The notes under the pieces: model-generated | Seen by the model: the letters and a program-made list of their open reading frames with translations, nothing else | Database searches by the model: none | Told to the model about the DNA's origin: nothing | Made by a program: the position numbers and the translations under genes | Part shown: positions 26,760 through 35,656 of the stretch, piece by piece | Layout: each line of letters begins with the position of its first letter | Position numbering within the stretch: the first letter of the stretch is position 1 | Source of the DNA: Verrucomicrobia bacterium LW23 | GTDB taxonomy: Bacteria > Verrucomicrobiota > Verrucomicrobiia > Methylacidiphilales > UBA1321 | Length of the DNA: 64,000 nt | Assembly (NCBI GenBank): GCA_003054695.1 | Contig: QAZA01000011.1 | Location: 412,616-476,615, forward strand | Direction: 5' to 3'

Positions 26760-28949
26760 ATGCCCGCCGACTCGCCACCCTTTTTCGCCCCGCCGCCTCC
26801 GCCGCCGCAGGATCCCCCTCCTGGCCCGGCTGGTGCGCATGGGGTGTCGAAAAAATATACGGTAGCGCAGGTTCTGGAGCCCGGTCCGGCAATTCGCCAG
26901 CCTCAGCCTCAAACTGTGCAGCAGAGAGGCGCCGGCACCCCCGCTACGCCAGGCGCAGGCGCGCGTCCTACGCCGGCTCCGCAGGCGGGGCACGGCATTG
27001 CGCCTCAACGTGTTGCGCAGGCAGCTCCGGCAGTGGCTCCCGCCCATGCCGCTCCTGCCGCGCCGGATTTCTTTCCTCCGCCGCCTCCGCCGCCGCCCAT
27101 GCAAACGGCTGTGGCTGAACCAGTTCGCCAGAATCCCTTTCGCTCCGCCGCCACATCCCCTGCGGCAATCTCGCAGGCCCAAGCTCACGCGCAGACGCAG
27201 GCGCGCCATCGGGCCGCTCAGCAGGCGCAACGTGTTGCGCAGCAGGCACCTGGGAGAGGTGCCGGCGTGCAGATGCAGGCACCGCCGCCTCCGCCGCAGC
27301 AGCAGCGCCCGTTGGCTTCAACTGCGGCGTCGGGCGGCACCTCCAAAAAGAAGCGTAAGCGTAAAGCGGGCGGGCATCCCATTCACGGGCCAGGCAAAAT
27401 GGCCAGCGTTACGGCGCGGGAGGATTTGCGCAGCATCAGCATCTCGCGCTTGTCGGACAAGCAGTTGCAGAAGCTGGTGCAGCAACCCTCGCGCCACCGG
27501 AAGGGCCCCGCCTTGCGTCCGGCCGGCGCCGCCGCGCCCCCGCCCGCGCCCATCGCCGAGGTGGCCGCGCGAATCGCCTTTGCGGACCTGGACAAGCTGC
27601 GGGCCGACGCGGACGAAAGCATTGCGGAGAAGGACAGCGCGGGTAACGCGATGCTCTTTATCGGCTGGTCCATCATTGCGCATCTCCTTCTGCTGTCGTG
27701 CCTTGCGGTGATTGTGCCGCTGGCCGCCATGCTCGGCATCACCCTGGGCAAGGAGGCTGCGAGGCGCGACCCGGATCGCACCATCCCCACCACGATGCAG
27801 ATCCAGCCCACGGCGCCACAGCAGCACAAGCAGATGGACGACATCGTGCTCCCTAACTCCCAGGCCGCCGCGGAGGAGAATTTGAACGCCATTGCGCAGG
27901 CGGAAAAGAGCCAGCGCGCCCGCACCCGCTCCCAGGCGCGCGACCAGAAGGCGATCCTGCCCGACATGCGCGGCCCCGACAAAAAGGCGCTGAACTACGA
28001 CGACGCCCAGGGCAAAGGCGCTGACGAAGCCGCGCCCTCCGCCCCCAATACCGGCAAGCCGCAAAAACCCCAGCCGGGCCAGCAACCCGTTCAGCAGCAA
28101 CAACAACAGCAGCAACAGCAGGCCCAGCAACAACAGCAAAAGCAGGAGCAGGCGCGCCAGCAGCAGGAACAACAAAAGCAGCAGCAGAAACAGCAGGAGC
28201 AGAAGCAACAGCAGCAGCCGCAAGAGCCTCAGGATCAACAACCTCCGCCGGAGCAAAAGCCGGAGAAGCCGGAGGAAAAACCCGAGGACAGCAAGCTGCC
28301 GCCTACCGCGCAGCCCGTGGAGAAGACGACCATGGAGCGCCGCCCGGACGATCCCGAGCCCGCCCCGAACCAAAAGCCTGTGGACATGCCGAAGGTGGAA
28401 GTCATGAAGCCGTCATCGGATCCCAACGCGCTGCGAGTGCTTCCGCCTCAACGAGTTCCGCCGCCGCTGCCCCGCCGCACCACCACGCTGCCGCAGTACA
28501 CACCCAACAGCACCACGGGGGCGGTCCGCACGCCGCGCCCCCAGCCGGCCGCGCCGAAAACGCCGCCGGTAAGCTTCAACTTTAACCGCCGCCAAAGTGA
28601 CTCCGCCGGCGCCGGCATGCAGGGCGACGTAGCGCCGGACGTGCGCGAGACCGACCTGGGCCGCTACAAGGCAAAGCTTTATCGCACAGTGGGTTACCGC
28701 TGGCGCCTGGCCGTGGCGCAGCGCGAGTCGCTCATCTCCATCAGCTCCGTGCGCATCCGCTTTTACGTGCGCGCCAATGGCGTGATGGAAAACGTGCGCG
28801 TGGTGGAGAAATCCGGCAACGCCACCATGCTGGAGCTCGCCTCCCTGGAGGCGATGATGAAGTCGATGCCCTTCGAGCCGTTCTCCGACGCCCTGCGCCA
28901 GCAGCTGGGCGACGGATTTGAGGACGACTTTACGTTTACGATTTACTAA
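26760..28949 (+). CDS. TonB-like protein with a long Pro/Gln-rich chain
   Basis: 729 residues. Residues 1-290 are Ala/Pro/Gln-rich with short poly-Pro runs and lie before the only membrane helix (about 297-320, IGWSIIAHLLLLSCLAVIVP), so they should be cytoplasmic; ordinary TonB has only a few residues there. After the helix comes a charged spacer, a Gln-rich tract (about 444-495, mostly CAG/CAA codons), a Pro/Glu-rich stretch and a TonB/TolA-type C-terminal domain (about 636-729, VRIRFYVRANGVMENVRVVE). It could transmit proton-motive force to outer-membrane receptors such as the one at 32336, but no ExbB/ExbD is adjacent. A TolA-like or other envelope role is possible. Confidence 0.65.
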   Translation: MPADSPPFFAPPPPPPQDPPPGPAGAHGVSKKYTVAQVLEPGPAIRQPQPQTVQQRGAGTPATPGAGARPTPAPQAGHGIAPQRVAQAAPAVAPAHAAPAAPDFFPPPPPPPPMQTAVAEPVRQNPFRSAATSPAAISQAQAHAQTQARHRAAQQAQRVAQQAPGRGAGVQMQAPPPPPQQQRPLASTAASGGTSKKKRKRKAGGHPIHGPGKMASVTAREDLRSISISRLSDKQLQKLVQQPSRHRKGPALRPAGAAAPPPAPIAEVAARIAFADLDKLRADADESIAEKDSAGNAMLFIGWSIIAHLLLLSCLAVIVPLAAMLGITLGKEAARRDPDRTIPTTMQIQPTAPQQHKQMDDIVLPNSQAAAEENLNAIAQAEKSQRARTRSQARDQKAILPDMRGPDKKALNYDDAQGKGADEAAPSAPNTGKPQKPQPGQQPVQQQQQQQQQQAQQQQQKQEQARQQQEQQKQQQKQQEQKQQQQPQEPQDQQPPPEQKPEKPEEKPEDSKLPPTAQPVEKTTMERRPDDPEPAPNQKPVDMPKVEVMKPSSDPNALRVLPPQRVPPPLPRRTTTLPQYTPNSTTGAVRTPRPQPAAPKTPPVSFNFNRRQSDSAGAGMQGDVAPDVRETDLGRYKAKLYRTVGYRWRLAVAQRESLISISSVRIRFYVRANGVMENVRVVEKSGNATMLELASLEAMMKSMPFEPFSDALRQQLGDGFEDDFTFTIY

Positions 28950-28952
28950 CCT

Positions 28953-29447
28953 CTAGACGTAAGGTTGTTTGAAAATCCCGCGAAGTGTTGCCACATACTC
29001 GTCGGGATAAAGTATCAGCCCTCCGGTGTTTCGATCGAAATCATCGATCGATTTCCACATCGCTTTGATGGGCTCGCCGCCGTCTTCCTGGCCATGGATG
29101 ACCTCTTTCTCGTAGATGCTTTCGTCGATAAACGTGGCATCGTAAAAGAGAATAATTTCGTGGCCGAGTTCGCCTTCGTAGGTAAAGATGTTCTCCACCG
29201 TAAAGAGGTAGCGGATGTTGCTGATTTCCGCGCCGATCTCTTCCTTCAGCTCACGTGCCAGGGCGTCGGCGCCGGTCTCGCCGAACTCGATGCCGCCGCC
29301 CAGGCTGCGGTAGAAGGTTTGTTGTTTGGACTTATCAAAGCTTTCATTGACAAGGATGCGGCCCTTGTCCCAAAAGACACCGAGCGCGAGGGTGCGAATA
29401 CGTGGCTTCTTCGCTTTCTCCTTCTTATCCTTGTCCTTTTTGCCCAT
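28953..29447 (-). CDS. Nudix hydrolase
   Basis: 164 residues. The Nudix box is complete: GGIEFGETGADALARELKEE then IGAE, fitting G-x5-E-x7-R-E-U-x-E-E-x-G-U. The first 15 residues are a Lys/Asp/Glu-rich leader (MGKKDKDKKEKAKKPRIRTL). These enzymes hydrolyse nucleoside diphosphate derivatives; the substrate cannot be told. Convergent with the TonB-like gene (3 bp apart) and 10 bp downstream of the FMN reductase on the same strand, so probably co-transcribed with it. Confidence 0.9.
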   Translation of the reverse strand: MGKKDKDKKEKAKKPRIRTLALGVFWDKGRILVNESFDKSKQQTFYRSLGGGIEFGETGADALARELKEEIGAEISNIRYLFTVENIFTYEGELGHEIILFYDATFIDESIYEKEVIHGQEDGGEPIKAMWKSIDDFDRNTGGLILYPDEYVATLRGIFKQPYV

Positions 29448-29457
29448 AGATCATCCG

Positions 29458-30024
29458 TTATTTACTTACTGTATACTTACCAGTGGAACGGATCTTATCC
29501 ACAAAGTCGATGAAGCCTTTGACCTGGTCGTCCAGGCGCCTCGCAATAGCTTCATCCTTAATGCTTCCATCCTCTGCCAACACGTTAAACACTCCCGGGA
29601 TAAACACTTTGGCCGGGAAAACGTGTGCGTTGCGATAAAGCACAATGTCCTGCAGTTGCTCCACGGGCCGAAGCGCGCCCCAGATGCCCGCGGCCAGGCC
29701 GGTAAACGCAACCGGCACGCCCACAAGGCTTTCCGGAAACTGGAGCATGTCGATGAAGTACTTGGCGACGCCGGGGACAGCACCGTTGTACTCAGGCGTA
29801 ACCCAGTGGATGCCATCGGCTTGCAGAATCGCCTCGCTGAATGGCGCGAACTCCGCCGGCTTATCGCCGTAGCTGGCGGGCTCAAATAGTGCCGGCGGGA
29901 GATCCGACAGATCGAGGATTTGCGGCGTAACTCCGTGCGCCGCATAGCGTTGAATGATGTGCGAAGCAACTTTTTTGGTGTTGCTGCCGGGGCGGTTCGT
30001 TCCAATAACAAGCACGATGGACAT
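29458..30024 (-). CDS. NADPH-dependent FMN reductase family protein
   Basis: 188 residues from the ATG at 30024, where family members usually begin (MSIVLVIGTNRPGSNT); an ATG five codons upstream is also possible. The flavodoxin-like fold shows the phosphate loop GTNRPGSNTKK, the flavin-edge motif TPEYNGAVPGVAKYFIDML and FTGLAAGIWGALRPVEQL. Members reduce FMN, quinones or azo compounds with NAD(P)H in the cytoplasm. It lies between recN and the Nudix gene, all on the reverse strand with short spacing. Confidence 0.88.
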   Translation of the reverse strand: MSIVLVIGTNRPGSNTKKVASHIIQRYAAHGVTPQILDLSDLPPALFEPASYGDKPAEFAPFSEAILQADGIHWVTPEYNGAVPGVAKYFIDMLQFPESLVGVPVAFTGLAAGIWGALRPVEQLQDIVLYRNAHVFPAKVFIPGVFNVLAEDGSIKDEAIARRLDDQVKGFIDFVDKIRSTGKYTVSK

Positions 30025-30090
30025 GGCTCCACTGTCCATCCGCGGCGCAAAAATGCAAGCCCTGGCGCGCAGTGTTTTCCCTGGGCCGCG

Positions 30091-31761
30091 CTACACGCCG
30101 CCGGCGATCAGGCTGTGGGCCAGCGCCATGGATTGCTCGGACTCGCCGCCGAGCATGCGGGCGATTTCGCGGGTGCGCGTATCTCCCTCCAGCAGTGTGA
30201 TTTGCGTGTGGCTGCGGCCCTGGCGCACCTCCTTGCTTACCGCAAAATGGCGGTCGCCCTGGCTGGCTACCTGGGGCAGGTGGGTGATGCACAGCACCTG
30301 GTGGCTTTCGCCCAGCTGCCGCAGCTTCTGGCCTACGCGGATGGCCGTTTGCCCGCCCACGTTTGCGTCCACTTCGTCAAAGACCAGGATCGGTACGTCG
30401 TCCACCTCCGCCAGCGTGGTTTTGATGGCCAGCATGACGCGGGCCATTTCGCCGGAGCTGGCGATGGCGCGCAGCGGTTGCGGGTCCTCGCCCACGTTGG
30501 GGGCAAAGATGAACTCCACGTGGTCCGCGCCGTTGCGCGAGGGGGCGTCGGCGCGGCGTATGTCGATGCGAAACAACGCCTTATTGAAGCCCAGCCCGCG
30601 CAGCTCGCCCTGAATTTTCTCCGCCAGCGGGCCGGCGACGGCCTGGCGTGCGGCGGTGAGTTTGGCGGCTGCCGCCTCGGCGGTGGCGCGCGCGGCGGCT
30701 TCTTCCTTTTCCAGCGCTTCCAGGCGATCGCTACTGCCTTCCAGCTCAACGATTTGCGCGCTGGCGCTGTCGCCAAAGGCGATGACTTCCTCCAGCGACG
30801 GCCCGTACTTGCGTTTCAGCCTCTGCAGCGTGCCCAGGCGCTCCTCCAGCTGCGGCAGGTTTACGGCGCCGTCTTCGATGCGGCCGGCCTGGTCGGCGAC
30901 GTCGGCGGCCAGTTCCTCCAGGTGGGTGATGGCGGTGCGGTTAAGGGCGGCGGTGGCGGCGATCTCCGGGTCCATGCGCTGCCACTGGTTCAGGGCGCGC
31001 TCCACTTGTGCAAGTTGTTCCAGCACATTGGGTTCGCCCTCGGTCAAGAGGCCGGTGATGGTGGCTGCCAGCTCCTGCAGGCTGCGCGAGTTGCTGGCGA
31101 CTTTATAATCGTGCTCCACACGGGTGTCTTCGCCGGCGGTTACGGCGGCTTCCTCGATTTCGCGGCTTTGGTGGCGCAGCATCTCCAGCTTTTGCATGCG
31201 GTCGCGCTCGCTCATTGTCAGCTTTTCGCGTTCGGCGGCGGCGCGGCGGGCGGCGTCCCAGGCGGCGGCGTATGTGTCTCGTTTGGGGGCGACTTTGCCG
31301 TAGGCGTCCAGGATGGCGCACTGCTTCTCCGGGGAGAGGAGCGACTGGTGGTCGTGCGGGCCGTGCACGTCCACAAGCAGGTCCGAGAGGCGGCGCAGGC
31401 CCTGCTGAGTTACGGCGCTGCCGTTGGCAAACTGTTTGTTGGTGCCGGTGGAGGTGAAGGTGCGGCGCAGGAGAAGCACGGTTTCCTCGCACGGGTCGGC
31501 ACCGATCTCGCCGAGGAGCTCGTTTACGGCCGTAAGGGCTTCGGGCTTAGCGAGTTCTATCTCCGCCTCGATGGTGCAGGTGGTTTCGCCGGTGCGCACC
31601 AGGGTTTTGTCGGCGCGCTCGCCTAAAATCAGGTTGATGGCGCCGATGAGCATGGATTTGCCGGCGCCGGTTTCGCCCGTAAGGATGTTGAAGCCGGCAC
31701 CCAGCTCCCAGCGCAGGTCCTCCACCAGCGCCAAATTTTTCAGCCGCAGCGATCGAATCAT
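30091..31761 (-). CDS. recN: DNA repair protein RecN
   Basis: 556 residues, normal for RecN. The N-terminal ATPase half has the Walker A motif LTGETGAGKSMLIGAINLIL followed by GERAD. Two coiled-coil arms follow (about 160-220 and 300-360, rich in Ala/Glu/Arg). The C-terminal half has the SMC signature and Walker B region (SSGEMARVMLAIKTTLAEVD, then ILVFDEVDANVGG) and the CITHLPQVAS strand. RecN is an SMC-like protein that holds broken DNA ends together during recombination. No LexA box was recognised upstream. Confidence 0.95.
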   Translation of the reverse strand: MIRSLRLKNLALVEDLRWELGAGFNILTGETGAGKSMLIGAINLILGERADKTLVRTGETTCTIEAEIELAKPEALTAVNELLGEIGADPCEETVLLLRRTFTSTGTNKQFANGSAVTQQGLRRLSDLLVDVHGPHDHQSLLSPEKQCAILDAYGKVAPKRDTYAAAWDAARRAAAEREKLTMSERDRMQKLEMLRHQSREIEEAAVTAGEDTRVEHDYKVASNSRSLQELAATITGLLTEGEPNVLEQLAQVERALNQWQRMDPEIAATAALNRTAITHLEELAADVADQAGRIEDGAVNLPQLEERLGTLQRLKRKYGPSLEEVIAFGDSASAQIVELEGSSDRLEALEKEEAAARATAEAAAAKLTAARQAVAGPLAEKIQGELRGLGFNKALFRIDIRRADAPSRNGADHVEFIFAPNVGEDPQPLRAIASSGEMARVMLAIKTTLAEVDDVPILVFDEVDANVGGQTAIRVGQKLRQLGESHQVLCITHLPQVASQGDRHFAVSKEVRQGRSHTQITLLEGDTRTREIARMLGGESEQSMALAHSLIAGGV

Positions 31762-32335
31762 GATGAAAAGGGAAAGATCCAGAGAAAGTGCGGCGGCGGC
31801 GCCCGGAGTTCAAGCGGGAATTGATGCAGATGCATTAAAAGGCGGTATTTGCGGCGTAAGGGCAGGGGCGGGCGTCCTTTTGCCGTCTGTAGCTTGTGGA
31901 AAGGAATTTTTCGCAATCGTAACGTTGATTTTTTTAGCCAAGCGCAACGTACCGTCAGGTTCAAAACGCCTTCCGAGGAGAAGATGAATTCTGCAGAAAA
32001 TGCCTTGACGGGCGGCCTGCCTGCAGTGTGGAGACGAATAGTGGTGAAAAGCTAGTGGAATAAGCGGGAAAGGCGTGAGCGCAAGTTTCCGCTAATGGAC
32101 GAAGGGCGTCGATTTAATTGTAATACAAAACGCTAAATGATTTTTAAGCATTTGCGATTAAAATCTTATGTAAAAATTTTATTGAAAGCTATTTACGGTC
32201 TTTTGTTAGTGTTCATTTTATTTTTATATAAAAACGCAATCTATATATAAAAAGGCTCTGCACCTATACAATCCACCGTCAAAAAAGCACAAAGGTACGT
32301 TAGTGCAGATTCGGCAATCGTGTAATAAACCTCGC
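31762..32335. other. Intergenic region between recN and the siderophore receptor
   Basis: 574 bp between divergent genes. 32110-32280 is the most AT-rich stretch in the neighbourhood and should contain the receptor promoter. I searched for a 19-bp Fur box of the GATAATGATAATCATTATC kind and saw no good match. No gene-like frame. Confidence 0.4.
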
Positions 32336-34567
32336 ATGTCGAATACCAAACCTGCGAACACGCACCGGACAGACCGCCGGGCACAGGTGGCTGCGATTAC
32401 CGCCGCCAACGTGCTGCTCATGACGGGGGCCTCTGTCGCGCAAGACGCCACAACCACGCCTGCGAAGAAGACCACGACGCCGGCCCAACCCGCCAAGAAG
32501 GACGCGGCACCCGCCGCACCCACCGCGACGAGCAGCGGCAACCTTAACGAGGTTGTTGTCACCGCCAAGCCGGATGGCTATCAGGTGGAGAGGCTCCAGA
32601 GCCGCAAGTACTCCGAGCCGCTGATTAACCTGCCTGCCACGATTACGGTGGTGCCCAAGAAAGTCATTCAGGACCAGGCCGCGACGAGCCTGCGTGAAGT
32701 GCTGACCAACGTCCCCGGCATCACCTACAACTCGGGTGAGGGTGGCGGCGGTCTGCCTGGCGATAACATTAACGTCCGCGGCTTTAACGCCCGTAACGAC
32801 ATCTTTGTCGACGGCTTCCGCGACACCGGTACCTACAGCCGCGATCCGTTTAACCTGGAGCAGGTGGAAGTCTCCAAGGGCCCGGCCTCGACGTATAACG
32901 GTCAGGGCTCCACGGGTGGCTCCGTTAACCTGGGCACCAAGGCCCCGTCCATGACACCCCGTTACGAAGCCGAAGTGGGCTTTGGCACGGAGATGTACTT
33001 CCGCGATACGGTGGACGTGAACCAGCCGCTGCAGTTCATCCCCAACGCCGCGGCGCGCGTCTCGGCTGTGTACCAGTACGACGAGCAGGCCCGCCAGGAT
33101 GATGTGTATGCGTCGAAGTGGGGCGTGTTTCCCTCGCTGGGCTTTGGTATCGATACCAACACCCGCGCCACCGTCAACTACCTGTACTTCGAGACGCAGA
33201 ACATGCCGTCCTACGGTATCCCGATGGCCGGCACGGCATCGTACCAGGGCACGGAAGACTACCGCAACCCGGTGCCGTATTACGATAACTTCTACGGCGT
33301 AGAGTACCGCGACTACGAAGACACGGTGACGCACATGCCGACGCTGACGATTGAGCATGACTTCAATGACTGCTTCTCCGTGCAGAACATCACCCGCTAC
33401 TCGTTCACCGAGCGCGAGTCGATCATCTCCCGTCCGCAGCAGCCCAACCGCCTGACGAATTCCACGGCGGTGAACTCCCCTGGCCGTAACCAGATTGATA
33501 CACTCGTTGGCAATATCTTCCTGGCCAACTACAAGTTCGAGACATGGAAGCTGCGCCACGAAGTCATCGGCACCATCGAGTACACCTCGCAGGTGCAGGA
33601 TGCCCGTACCAGCATCGGCACGAGCAGCACGGCGACGTCGATCAGCGATCCGAACGTGAACCGCGCGGCCACCGGTATCTCCGGCTGGGCGGGCTGGACG
33701 CGTGCGACGCTGGACACGTTTGCGGTTTCGCTGTCCGACACGATCAACTTTAACGAGCAGTGGATCCTGAACGGCGGCATGCGCTATGACAACTCCACCT
33801 CGCAGTACGAGACGAATACGCTGGACCTGTCGCAGACCTCCGACACGGTGAGCTGGCGCCTGGGCCTGACGTACAAGCCGCTGCCTTACGGCGCGATTTA
33901 CTTCGGCTACGGCAACTCCTTCAACCCGTCGATCGTCAGCGGCTCGGCGCCCTCCTCGCTCAGCGCGGCCAACGCCAATCTGCAGCCGGAGGAGAGTGAC
34001 TCGTTTGAATTCGGCACCAAGTGGGACCTGCTGAACGAGAAGCTCTCGGTAAGCGCGGCCCTCTTCCGCACCATCAAAAACAACACCCGCGTTACCGATC
34101 CCGTCACGGGCTTCCAGTCGCTGGGTGGCGAGCAGCAGGTGCAGGGTATCGAGCTCGGCGTGGCCGGCAACATTACCGACAACTGGGCCGTGTTTGGCGG
34201 TTACGCCTACATGGACAGCGAGGTGCTGCAGGATCCGAATCCCGCCAACAGCGGCAACCCCCTGGCCAACACGCCGGAGCAAAGCGCCAGCCTGTGGACG
34301 ACCTACGACCTGCCCTGCAACTTCCGCGTGGGTACCGGTGTGCAGTTTGTCGACCGCCGCTTTGCGACGACGTCCGCCACATCCAACTACGACGACAGCT
34401 ATATCACGCAGTCTCTGATGATCGGTTACTCCCCCATCAAGCACGTGGATATTCAGCTCAACGTCAACAACCTGTGGGATGAGAAGTACATCGCCAGCCT
34501 GAACAACACCAGCAGCCTGCCCGGCAACGGCCGCAACCTGATCCTGACGACCCGCGTTCGCTTCTGA
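32336..34567 (+). CDS. TonB-dependent receptor for catecholate-type siderophores
   Basis: 743 residues from the ATG at 32336. The signal sequence (VAAITAANVLLMTGASVAQ) is followed by a Lys/Pro/Ala/Thr-rich spacer, a TonB-box-like LNEVVVTA, the plug domain (LPATITVVPKKVIQDQAATS then LREVLTNVPGITYNSGEGGG; VDGFRDTGTYSRDPFNLEQV) and a 22-strand barrel ending in aromatic Phe (LILTTRVRF). Similarity is to the Fiu/siderophore receptor group. With the PiuC-type oxygenase and PepSY protein downstream it forms the same set as fiu-ybiX of E. coli. It imports ferric siderophore across the outer membrane. Confidence 0.92.
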   Translation: MSNTKPANTHRTDRRAQVAAITAANVLLMTGASVAQDATTTPAKKTTTPAQPAKKDAAPAAPTATSSGNLNEVVVTAKPDGYQVERLQSRKYSEPLINLPATITVVPKKVIQDQAATSLREVLTNVPGITYNSGEGGGGLPGDNINVRGFNARNDIFVDGFRDTGTYSRDPFNLEQVEVSKGPASTYNGQGSTGGSVNLGTKAPSMTPRYEAEVGFGTEMYFRDTVDVNQPLQFIPNAAARVSAVYQYDEQARQDDVYASKWGVFPSLGFGIDTNTRATVNYLYFETQNMPSYGIPMAGTASYQGTEDYRNPVPYYDNFYGVEYRDYEDTVTHMPTLTIEHDFNDCFSVQNITRYSFTERESIISRPQQPNRLTNSTAVNSPGRNQIDTLVGNIFLANYKFETWKLRHEVIGTIEYTSQVQDARTSIGTSSTATSISDPNVNRAATGISGWAGWTRATLDTFAVSLSDTINFNEQWILNGGMRYDNSTSQYETNTLDLSQTSDTVSWRLGLTYKPLPYGAIYFGYGNSFNPSIVSGSAPSSLSAANANLQPEESDSFEFGTKWDLLNEKLSVSAALFRTIKNNTRVTDPVTGFQSLGGEQQVQGIELGVAGNITDNWAVFGGYAYMDSEVLQDPNPANSGNPLANTPEQSASLWTTYDLPCNFRVGTGVQFVDRRFATTSATSNYDDSYITQSLMIGYSPIKHVDIQLNVNNLWDEKYIASLNNTSSLPGNGRNLILTTRVRF

Positions 34568-34601
34568 TTACAGAAGTGAGCCAGCCAGTCAGTCAAAGCA
34601 T

Positions 34602-34634
34602 CCGTCCGCCCGGCGCTCCAGTCCGGGCGGACGG
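34602..34634 (+). terminator. GC-rich hairpin after the receptor gene
   Basis: A perfect 12-bp stem (CCGTCCGCCCGG 34602-34613 with CCGGGCGGACGG 34623-34634) and a 9-nt loop lie 34 nt past the receptor stop. No T-run follows, so it may only slow transcription or protect the mRNA 3' end. Confidence 0.5.
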
Positions 34635-34730
34635 ACTCGGCTGTTTCTCCGGTCCGCGCCCCGCCAGGCGAAAGCGCGGCGCGGTGCCGGTCAGCAGCAT
34701 CTCTCGGAGTCGCACCCATTACTGAAAGGT

Positions 34731-34758
34731 TAGCCCGGAAATACAAGATCCCGGGCTA
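34731..34758 (+). promoter_or_regulatory. Hairpin just before the PiuC start codon
   Basis: TAGCCCGG (34731-34738) pairs with CCGGGCTA (34751-34758) across a 12-nt loop, ending 12 nt before the ATG at 34771. Any ribosome site must lie in the AGAAGTTAAGCT that follows. The position suggests a role in translation of the oxygenase or in mRNA processing. Confidence 0.4.
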
Positions 34759-34770
34759 GAAGTTAAGCTA

Positions 34771-35463
34771 ATGCTCATCGCCATCCCCAACGTCCTCTCC
34801 CCCGAACAAGTCGCCCACGGCCGCCAGATTCTTGACGCCGCCGAATGGATCGACGGCCGTGTGACCGCCGGCCAACAGTCCGCTCAGGTTAAAGATAATG
34901 TGCAATTGCCCGAAGGCTCCCCCGCCGCGCGCGAGCTGGGCACCATGATTTTGCAGGCGCTTTCGCGCAACCCGCTTTTTCTTAGCGCGGCCCTGCCCCT
35001 CCATATTTTCCCGCCGCTCTTTAACAAATACAGCGGCGGCCAAAGCTTTGGCACCCACGTGGATAACGCGATCCGTCAGGTCCCCGGAACCAACTTCCGC
35101 ATCCGTACGGATCTCTCCGCCACGCTCTTTTTTGCCCCGCCGGAGGAGTATGATGGCGGCGAGCTGATGGTGGAGGACACGTACGGCACCAAGTCCGTCA
35201 AGCTGCCCGCGGGCCATATGATTTTGTACCCGGCCACAAGCCTGCACCACGTGCGCCCCGTCACGCGCGGCGCCCGTATCTGCTCGTTCTTCTGGATGCA
35301 AAGCATGATCCGCGACGCCGGCCGGCGCTCGCTGCTGTTTGATATGGACCAGGGCATCCAGCGCCTGGCGCGCGATCTCTCCGACAACCCCAGCGCCAAC
35401 GCCTCGGCGGTGCAGCTCACGGGCGTGTACCACAACCTGCTGCGGCAGTGGACGGAGGTGTAA
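34771..35463 (+). CDS. piuC: PKHD-type Fe(II)/2-oxoglutarate oxygenase (PiuC/YbiX)
   Basis: 230 residues, the family's normal length. The iron ligands are visible as H-x-D in [10 protein letters not shown] and the distal His in [12 protein letters not shown], whose Arg binds 2-oxoglutarate. Other family stretches are [12 protein letters not shown] and [10 protein letters not shown]. The family is nearly always next to siderophore receptors, as here, and is thought to help use or process ferric siderophores; the substrate is unproven. It is cytoplasmic by lack of signal peptide. Confidence 0.92.
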   Translation: MLIAIPNVLSPEQVAHGRQILDAAEWIDGRVTAGQQSAQVKDNVQLPEGSPAARELGTMILQALSRNPLFLSAALPLHIFPPLFNKYSGGQSFGTHVDNAIRQVPGTNFRIRTDLSATLFFAPPEEYDGGELMVEDTYGTKSVKLPAGHMILYPATSLHHVRPVTRGARICSFFWMQSMIRDAGRRSLLFDMDQGIQRLARDLSDNPSANASAVQLTGVYHNLLRQWTEV

Positions 35464-35656
35464 CCGCCGCAGCGAACTGCCCCCCCGATCGTATGGCCCA
35501 CAGCCCGGCCACTCCCCGCACCCATCACGCTGACACGTGAGGCGAGGGGAGTGGCCTTTGAGGTGTAAGGATAACGTGGGGATTAATAAACACAAAAGCC
35601 CTTAGCTGCCGCCCTCTCCCCGACTTGCCGGGCCGGCTCACGACGTACCACCCGCT

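Noticed and set aside
28085..28240. CAG/CAA-rich tract as a microsatellite insertion breaking the gene
   Set aside because: The frame continues unbroken into a TonB-like domain, so it is a Gln-rich coding segment.
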